From NCBI GenBank assembly GCA_014904845.1, contig MU119434.1:1-64000 (forward strand): DNA of 64,000 nt, given 5' to 3'. The position numbers and the translations under genes are program-made. The notes below the pieces were generated by a model. That model saw nothing but the letters and a program-made list of their open reading frames with translations, did no database searches and was not told where the DNA came from. The stretch's first letter is position 1. Each line of letters starts with the position of its first letter. The stretch comes from Acephala macrosclerotiorum. Its lineage: Eukaryota > Ascomycota > Leotiomycetes > Helotiales > Mollisiaceae. Positions 58,360 to 64,000 of the stretch are shown piece by piece.

Positions 58360-59371
58360 ATGGCCGAAACCAATGGCATCAGTCACAGGAAGAGTGTGAA
58401 CGAGGAAATCTCTGAGGATATGGGGACCCACTTGCACCAGATGAAGTCGTCTGGGCAAATGACAATCTCTCCGGAGCTCTTCGAGAAGGTAAGTCAGCCC
58501 CTTTCTAGCTCTGCCATACACAATTAAAGCTAACGCAATGCCTAGCTCTACCTCACACCAAAGACTGCACCTGTTGGCGACTTTCGAAAGCGCTTTGCGA
58601 ATCCGACACCATTGGGTCTCATGGGGTGAGATACCCAACCGACTTCGAGATATCTCAAGCTGACCCTCCTTCCTAGCTTCGTCATCTCCGCCTTGACATA
58701 TGCCATGATCATGATGGGCTGGGGCGGCAGCACAACTCTTGTCGGCGTCGCGTTCGTTTCTCCTATCCCCCCTCGGCTCCGCAGAGCCCAGCTGACGTCC
58801 CTCCCTCAGCGGAATATTCTACTTCACCGGCCCCGTCCTCCTCCTCCTCACCCTAATCTTCGAATGGATAATGGGAAACTTCCTCTCCATGATGGTAATG
58901 GGCATGTTCGCCGTCTTCTGGCTCAGCTTCGGCATCCTCCAAACGCCCTCTTTCGGGGCCGCAGCCTCCTATTCCGCCACTGGCAACGCAGCAGAAGGCG
59001 CCGCGTCCGTTGGCTATAACGCCGGTATCGCTTTGTACCTTCTTGTTTGGGGATTCTGGCTGTTTACGACGTTTATCTTTACGTTGAAGACGAATACAGT
59101 TTTTGCGTTGATTTTCTTTTGTGCTTTTATTAGTAGTTTTATTTTTAGTGGGGCGTATTGGAAGGTTAGTACAGGGGATTATGGGATGGCGTTGAAGTTG
59201 CAGAAAGCTGGGGGAGCGGTTTTCTTTGTGTTGGCTATTTTGGGGTATTATATTACGATTGTAATGATGGCAGCAGAGATGAGGATGACGGTAAATTTGC
59301 CTGTTGGGGACCTTTCACATTTCTGGCCGAATCCGGATAAGGAGCTTGCAGATATGGAGAAGGGTGAATGA
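58360..59371 (+). CDS. GPR1/FUN34/YaaH (acetate transporter) family membrane protein
   Basis: Exons are 58360-58488, 58546-58625, 58677-58751 and 58810-59371 (281 residues; introns 51-58 nt). The family signature NPTPLGL follows a soluble N-terminus, and six hydrophobic helices follow, including FVISALTYAMIMMGWGG, IFYFTGPVLLLLTLIFEWIMG, MVMGMFAVFWLSFGI and IALYLLVWGFWLFTTFIFTL. Relatives include yeast Ady2/Ato proteins and Aspergillus AcpA, plasma-membrane transporters of acetate/succinate or ammonium. The acetate-family signature region is intact, so a transport role is likely, but the substrate is inferred. It is separated from the acetyltransferase-like gene by the frameshifted unknown gene. 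Confidence 0.9.
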
Positions 59372-59598
59372 GTGTGCTTAGTGGCTACAGGTTCCAGATT
59401 GCTTGAGAGATGTGTGAACTGAGGAATGAGATAATAAGAGGATGCAGGATCATGGAAATTGAAAAACTGTCCTTTCTCTCGTTCTAGGATGTCTAGCAAA
59501 CTTTCGTTCATCTTTCCTGCGTGCGAGGTAAGGGTGTGCCAAGTAGCGACTCTCGCTTCTCCCTCGACTCGGTGATCTCTCGAACTCCCCTCTTGGTA

Positions 59599-60570
59599 CT
59601 ATTTCCATCTCAGGTATGAGTCTTTGAACACCATCATTTTCATCCAAAGCAATCTGCTAGGGCTCATAAGCAGCCATCTTTCTACACTCCACCCTCGGCT
59701 CCACCCTCGGCAACCCCTCCTCCTCGGCCCAGCATTCCCCCTCCCCATCTTTTCCACAAACTCCTCCCTACTACTAACAACAAAATGATGCAACGCCAAC
59801 CTATCCCTGCTCGGTGTAAACGCCTCCTCCGTCATCACATCCCATGTTCCGCTACCATAACCATAGACGGCACCACCATCTCAAATTTATGCGGATTACC
59901 CCATATCGGGCCTGTGGGTTTCAAGGGAAGGACTATAGATTTGATATGTCTGTTACGACTCCCTTTTCCATCATGCTCTAAATCATCGTAGATACACTCC
60001 GTGAACGCCTTTCTCGCAGATTCTTTAGGTCAAGTCAAATATCCGGATGAGGTATGGAATTTCGAGCTCACGGCTAAGGCACCGACGCGGTCTTGGTGTT
60101 CGAAGCTTTCGAGGATCTAGCGGAAGCTTTCGTTGGGAGAGGTGACTTCGAGGAATTCGTCTGTGTCAATGAAGACGATCCAGGGGCAGTGGTTGTATTT
60201 TTCGAGGCAGGTTTCGTAGAAGGCGAGGTATTGGGATCGTGTACGGGTCGAGCGGTTTTGGTAGGAGAATGTTAGGCGGAACGCAGAATACCGAAGTCGG
60301 TCATTTCGGAGATTGGGGGAATGGAACCGCCGTCCATGATGTATATTTGAGGAGAGTGAGTTAGTGGGTCTATGGGATGAATAGGAAGGCAGAAGTATTA
60401 TCGATGTTGATGAGGAAGGGGAAGAAAAGAATCTGAATTGTGTACATCGTCTGATACCAAGATGATGATAATGGTGGATGAGAAATTCAGGCAAGTCTTA
60501 ACGTTGGTCTTTGATAGCGAGACAAATCGCAACATATTTATCATCGTGGCCTTTTGAACACTCGGGGGCT
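59599..60570 (-). pseudogene. GT92-like glycosyltransferase pseudogene
   Basis: On the minus strand, from about 60570, the text reads CSKGHDDKYVAICLAIKDQR, then a TAA, then DLPEFLIHHYHHLGIRR. After a gap that may be an intron, MDGGSIPPISEMTDFGIL follows, then a change of frame, LTFSYQNRSTRTRSQYLAFY and CLEKYNHCPWIVFIDTDEFL. HHYHHLG and the sQ..ay...C...W..F.D.DEF block are the DUF23/GT92 signature. After 60117 the frame breaks again; SSKFHTSSGYLT-stop-PKESARKAFTECIYDD and PTGPIWGNPHKF are still readable, and the end (RDRLALHHFVVSSREEFVEKM) lies in another frame at 59838-59599. Several stops and shifts show it is dead. Confidence 0.8.
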
Positions 60571-61101
60571 TCAGCTCAGCAATCATTACATCCGTATCTC
60601 CGGCTGTAATAATCGACGCTCAAGGAACGTGTGCCCAAATCGGAATAGTCGAGAAGATCAGATTCAGTGACGGAGTAGGTATGGTGCATTCGAGAAGCAA
60701 AACAGGGCAGGAAGTTAGAGAAATTGTGAGTCTCCATCGGTTCCGTCGTGACTGTCGCAAAAAGTCACAAAAAGATAGTATCTGGAAGCAATAAATATAA
60801 ATATTATGGAATACATTGGACGGAAAATGGACAAAATCTGGGTACCCCGCTATTATTATTGTCTCAGCTGAGGAATGTACAAAGAGGCTTGAGAGACATG
60901 GAAGGATGGAATGTTCCCAGCCCTCTTCATTCCGGAAAACCTACAAAGATCGTGGACCGCTAATGGACGCTTCATATGTCAAGACGGCGTCTCAGGGAAC
61001 CCCATTGGCGTGAAACTATGGCGCCTGACGGGATTTTTCAGTGCATGTCATAATCTGATTTTGCTCTTGATCGACGGAAGTACTCGTCGTTCTGCTGTGA
61101 A
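60571..61101. other. Intergenic
   Basis: This lies between the glycosyltransferase relic and the mismatch-repair gene stop. Short frames only. Nothing is recognised. Confidence 0.45.
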
Positions 61102-64000
61102 TCATGTGTATTGTTGGCCCTGCTTCCACTTCTTGAAGGCCTTGCCGAATCCTCCTTTCCCGTCTTCACACAGCACCAACCCTCTATCCACATCCGAAAT
61201 CTTTAACGCTAGCACATCTACCAAAGGAACAAGACTCGGCCGGCCATGCGCACACTGAAAAGGGAATATGCATTCCGCTAGCTTCCTGACAAGCGTCTCG
61301 CACTGAGCTTTACTCAATTCATCATTGAACATGATGGCGCTTCTACAAGCTCTTGAGTTCAGCATGTCGAGTATGCCTTGAGGACAGCTTTGAGTGCGTT
61401 GTGGCCATGTTTGCTGCTCACCAAGCGACTGACTATCGGCTGTCTTGCCAGTTTCGTGGGCTTTCCAAGCTTCCGTTCGGATCAGCTCAATCAGTAGGCG
61501 AGGCTCTTGCCTGCACCTTTCGATGATTCCTGGAGGAAGTGACCGAACTGTGAGGCGATACATCGCGTTGACGACATCGGGGCTTTTCGCACTTGAGGCT
61601 ACCTCATAGAGAATGCCCCAATTAGTAAAATAAGAAATCTGCGCTTTCAAAACCTGAATCTCTTTGAGGGAGATCGCAAAGATGAGCGGTTTGTTGAGTA
61701 GTGTGGTGAGTATAGGAGAACTTGCCAAAGCAGAACCGTCTTTAGGAGGAGTGCAGAGTTCTTCCATCAGTGATTCGATGCGAATGCGTTCATCGGCAGC
61801 GTGTTGATCAACGAGGATAAGGATACTGCCGTCGACACAATGATCAGATGTCGACTTCTTGGCCTTTGTTTGCACCTTTGCAAGAATGAACTTGCGATCA
61901 ACCTGGGAGACGACTTTGGCGTTCCTCAAGGCAACTTTTGAAATTCGACCGCTAACACCAGCAGAGGACTCCTTGAAAGCTCGATCGATATCGATTTGAG
62001 AGCAGTGGTGATGACGTCCATGAAGTATGCTTTGTGCTTCTTCATCGGGACCTTCGAGCGAGACCTGTGGTATGGTTGGTTCAGTACTGGAGAACACAGG
62101 ATTGTCCCATTCATGCAGTATATCACTGATCCATGCTGGCTTTTCGGGCTTCGATGCCGTTTTGGCCGGCGCTGTTGGTTCATATCCGGAAAGAGACTTT
62201 GTGGATAACCTTCTACCTCGCATCTCGTTCTTTACAGGAATTGTTAAACCTGTCCGTCGATTCACAATGGATTTGGCTTTGGTGACAGGGTTAATCCATT
62301 TGACCAAGTCATCCTCATCGTCGGCAACTGTTCGTGTCGTCTGAGGCGGTCGCACAGGGGCTGGAGTGGCTTTTGAACAAGGCCTTGCTGCGATCACATC
62401 ATCGAACGGCTTGCGTAGGAGTTTTCCGTTCTTACCAATCAATGGAGTCTGCGGTCTCTGAGGGGGTGTTTCAGCGGAGAAGTGCTGCGAACTCGTTCCA
62501 CCCAGGGGTGGTGCTGAAGATGGTCTAGAGATCGAGGCTCCCTCCAAATCGGCTGCCACTCTATCCTTTGTGCCGAAAGAAGAAGCAGCAGCACTAGTCT
62601 TGATTTTGGACCAACCTTCGAATGGAGATTCTAGCTTTGACAAAGTGCGACGAAATGAAGGAATCTTGACATTGGTCCAGAGGGGGTCAAAACTGGGTTC
62701 GGCGTTCTTCAGTATTGATTTCTTCACCACCTGAGATCGTTTCAGACTCGCAAATGTCTTGCTTGGGGACTCTTTCTGAGGACGTGACGTTTCACCTTCT
62801 TTTCTTCTTTTGGAACGATGCCCACGGGCAGTGCTTGGTCGAAAATGATGCAAGGACAGAAACTGCATTATCATGACCTGCAGTAGCTCTGTTATTGTGC
62901 TCAACCTATTGCTTGCGTGGTCCAAAATGCCGTCTGGGTCCAACTGCATAGAAACATCTGGTGAATCGAGTTGTTGAATGTTAATATAAAACATGGGCCA
63001 CCGGTTCACGCCTTTTCTGCCTCCCTTCAATTCCTTGTTGGTGTATCCATCCCCTTTGAAGCGTTGGTCCCTAGCTCTTCTTGCGCGCTCTGCTTCATCA
63101 AGGTCCGATATCTCCTCTTCGTTGCCAAATGAAGAGTTGACAAACAGTCGGTTGATCTCATCGTGAAGTAAGCTTGAACCTTCACCAATTTTCACCGGAT
63201 GGACGCCAAACGAGATGAACTGAACGTGCTTCACTGCACTTGGTTGAAGAGATACGGTGCCGCGAATATCTAACTTCGGTGTTGATATACCGACGGGGAC
63301 CCAAAAGGTCTTCTCATCGGGTGAAATGAACGCAGCCTGGGAGAGAATGCTGCACACTCGTGATACCTCAACTTCTGCGTCTGCGCTACCTTCGTTGAAA
63401 CTCACTGAGGGTCGAACTGCGAGTTTTTGGTTGGTGTCTTTTTCTCGAACTGTGATCGTAATGTGCCTTGGCCACGAAACAATAAGCAGGACAATATCTC
63501 GCCTTAGCTCATCCCAATATTTGTTGGTTCCTTTCTGCTTCTCAGCTGCAATAGCTCTCTGTTTCACACGGACTGGCATATTGCCGAATAGATCTCGAAT
63601 AGTGACGCGCGTTCCAGAATTTGAATGCGATAGATATTGATGGGGTGGAGCTGGCATTTGACGTGACACGACCTCTGACTTATGCATGTTTATCGTATTG
63701 TGTGAGCGATGCAAGTGGTGATGTGACGTGATAGACATCAAAGCCATAGCTGAGAGTGCAGCAAGAAAGGTTCCACGACCGCCATAGACTGGGGTCTGGC
63801 TGTTCAGCTTGGAGGTATCTATCACGTGTTAGTCTCGAAAATCAACCAGAAAAGGGGTTCTCACGATATAGCTTCCCAAGGCCTCCATTCTCGCCAAATT
63901 CAGAAGGTTGTATTCCGAGGCCGTCATCCTCCACGACGCATCCTCCCCGAGTGTAATCGACACTGACATCGATTTTGGTGGAAGCGGCATCTAGAGAATT
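61102..64000 (-). CDS. MLH3: DNA mismatch-repair protein MLH3 (N-terminus beyond window)
   Basis: Exons seen are from the window edge (64000) to 63865, then 63818-61102 (46-nt intron that restores LYHTSKLNSQ). The protein is a MutL homologue. GHKL ATPase motifs are NSLDAAST (motif I), VEDDGLGI (motif II) and VYGGRGTFLAALSAM (motif III), followed by GTRVTIRDLFGNMPVRVKQR. A Ser/Pro/Lys-rich linker of some 400 residues leads to the C-terminal dimerisation domain with DQHAADERIRIE, the DQHAx2Ex4E endonuclease motif, then SRACRSAIMFND and CAHGRPSLVPL, which complete the metal site. MLH3 pairs with MLH1 and acts mainly in meiotic crossover resolution. The endonuclease motif with this linker also fits PMS1/PMS2, but HTSK and the sequence between the C-terminal motifs look more like MLH3. 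The start lies to the right of the window. Confidence 0.85.

Noticed and set aside
15000..59400. A secondary-metabolite gene cluster linking the acetyltransferase, SDR, nitrilase and transporters
   Set aside because: There is no polyketide, peptide or terpene synthase in the window. The tailoring-like enzymes are far apart and mixed with housekeeping genes.
1..64000. tRNA, rRNA and CRISPR features
   Set aside because: No cloverleaf with matching A and B boxes, no rRNA-like block and no regularly spaced repeat array was recognised by eye. A covariance-model search would be needed to exclude tRNAs.

Overview
This is nuclear DNA from a filamentous ascomycete (Pezizomycotina; a leotiomycete or close relative is my best guess, from gene content only). 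Four things point there: GT-AG introns of mostly 45-60 nt with CTGAC/CTAAC-like branch sites; families typical of Pezizomycotina (a DUF6594 membrane protein, a fungal CorA-like transporter, GH76, GPR1/FUN34, a Ssp1/CMKC-type kinase); two pogo/Fot-type DNA transposons; and mutation in those transposons that looks like repeat-induced point mutation (RIP). Start codons and splice sites were chosen by hand. For multi-exon genes the exon list is in the evidence and the summed exon lengths keep frame.

Layout. 0-7 kb: a possible small cysteine-motif gene and two neighbouring paralogous zinc-finger-like genes. 7.5-15 kb: a 12-exon gamma-glutamyltransferase and a large CaMKK/SNF1-activating-type kinase. 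15-22.6 kb: a long stretch with no convincing gene. 22.6-25.6 kb: a decayed fungal transcription factor and a relic of the zinc-finger family. 25.9-31.2 kb: a secreted ADGF/ADA2-type adenosine deaminase, an SDR and a beta-carbonic anhydrase lacking the usual active-site Arg. 32.5-36.7 kb: a caspase-like (C14) protein, a small beta-rich protein and a DUF6594 membrane protein. 36.8-38.7 kb: a Fot-type element with long inverted repeats. 39.5-42.4 kb: a CSC1/OSCA-type channel. 43.8-46.6 kb: a GNAT pseudogene interrupted by a pogo element. 46.7-54.9 kb: nitrilase, CorA-like transporter, pyrroline-5-carboxylate reductase and GH76. 55.4-59.4 kb: an alcohol-acetyltransferase-like protein, a frameshifted unknown gene and an acetate-transporter-family protein. 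59.6-60.6 kb: a decayed GT92-like glycosyltransferase. 61.1 kb to the edge: most of an MLH3-type mismatch-repair gene.

There is no obvious biosynthetic cluster. Several products handle small nitrogen compounds or the cell surface (gamma-glutamyltransferase, secreted adenosine deaminase, nitrilase, P5C reductase, GH76, transporters), but nothing shows that they are co-regulated. The most distinctive signals are the pogo insertion into the GNAT gene with its Trp-biased nonsense codons, the zinc-finger family with a SUMO-motif array, the atypical carbonic anhydrase, and the caspase-like/DUF6594 neighbourhood.
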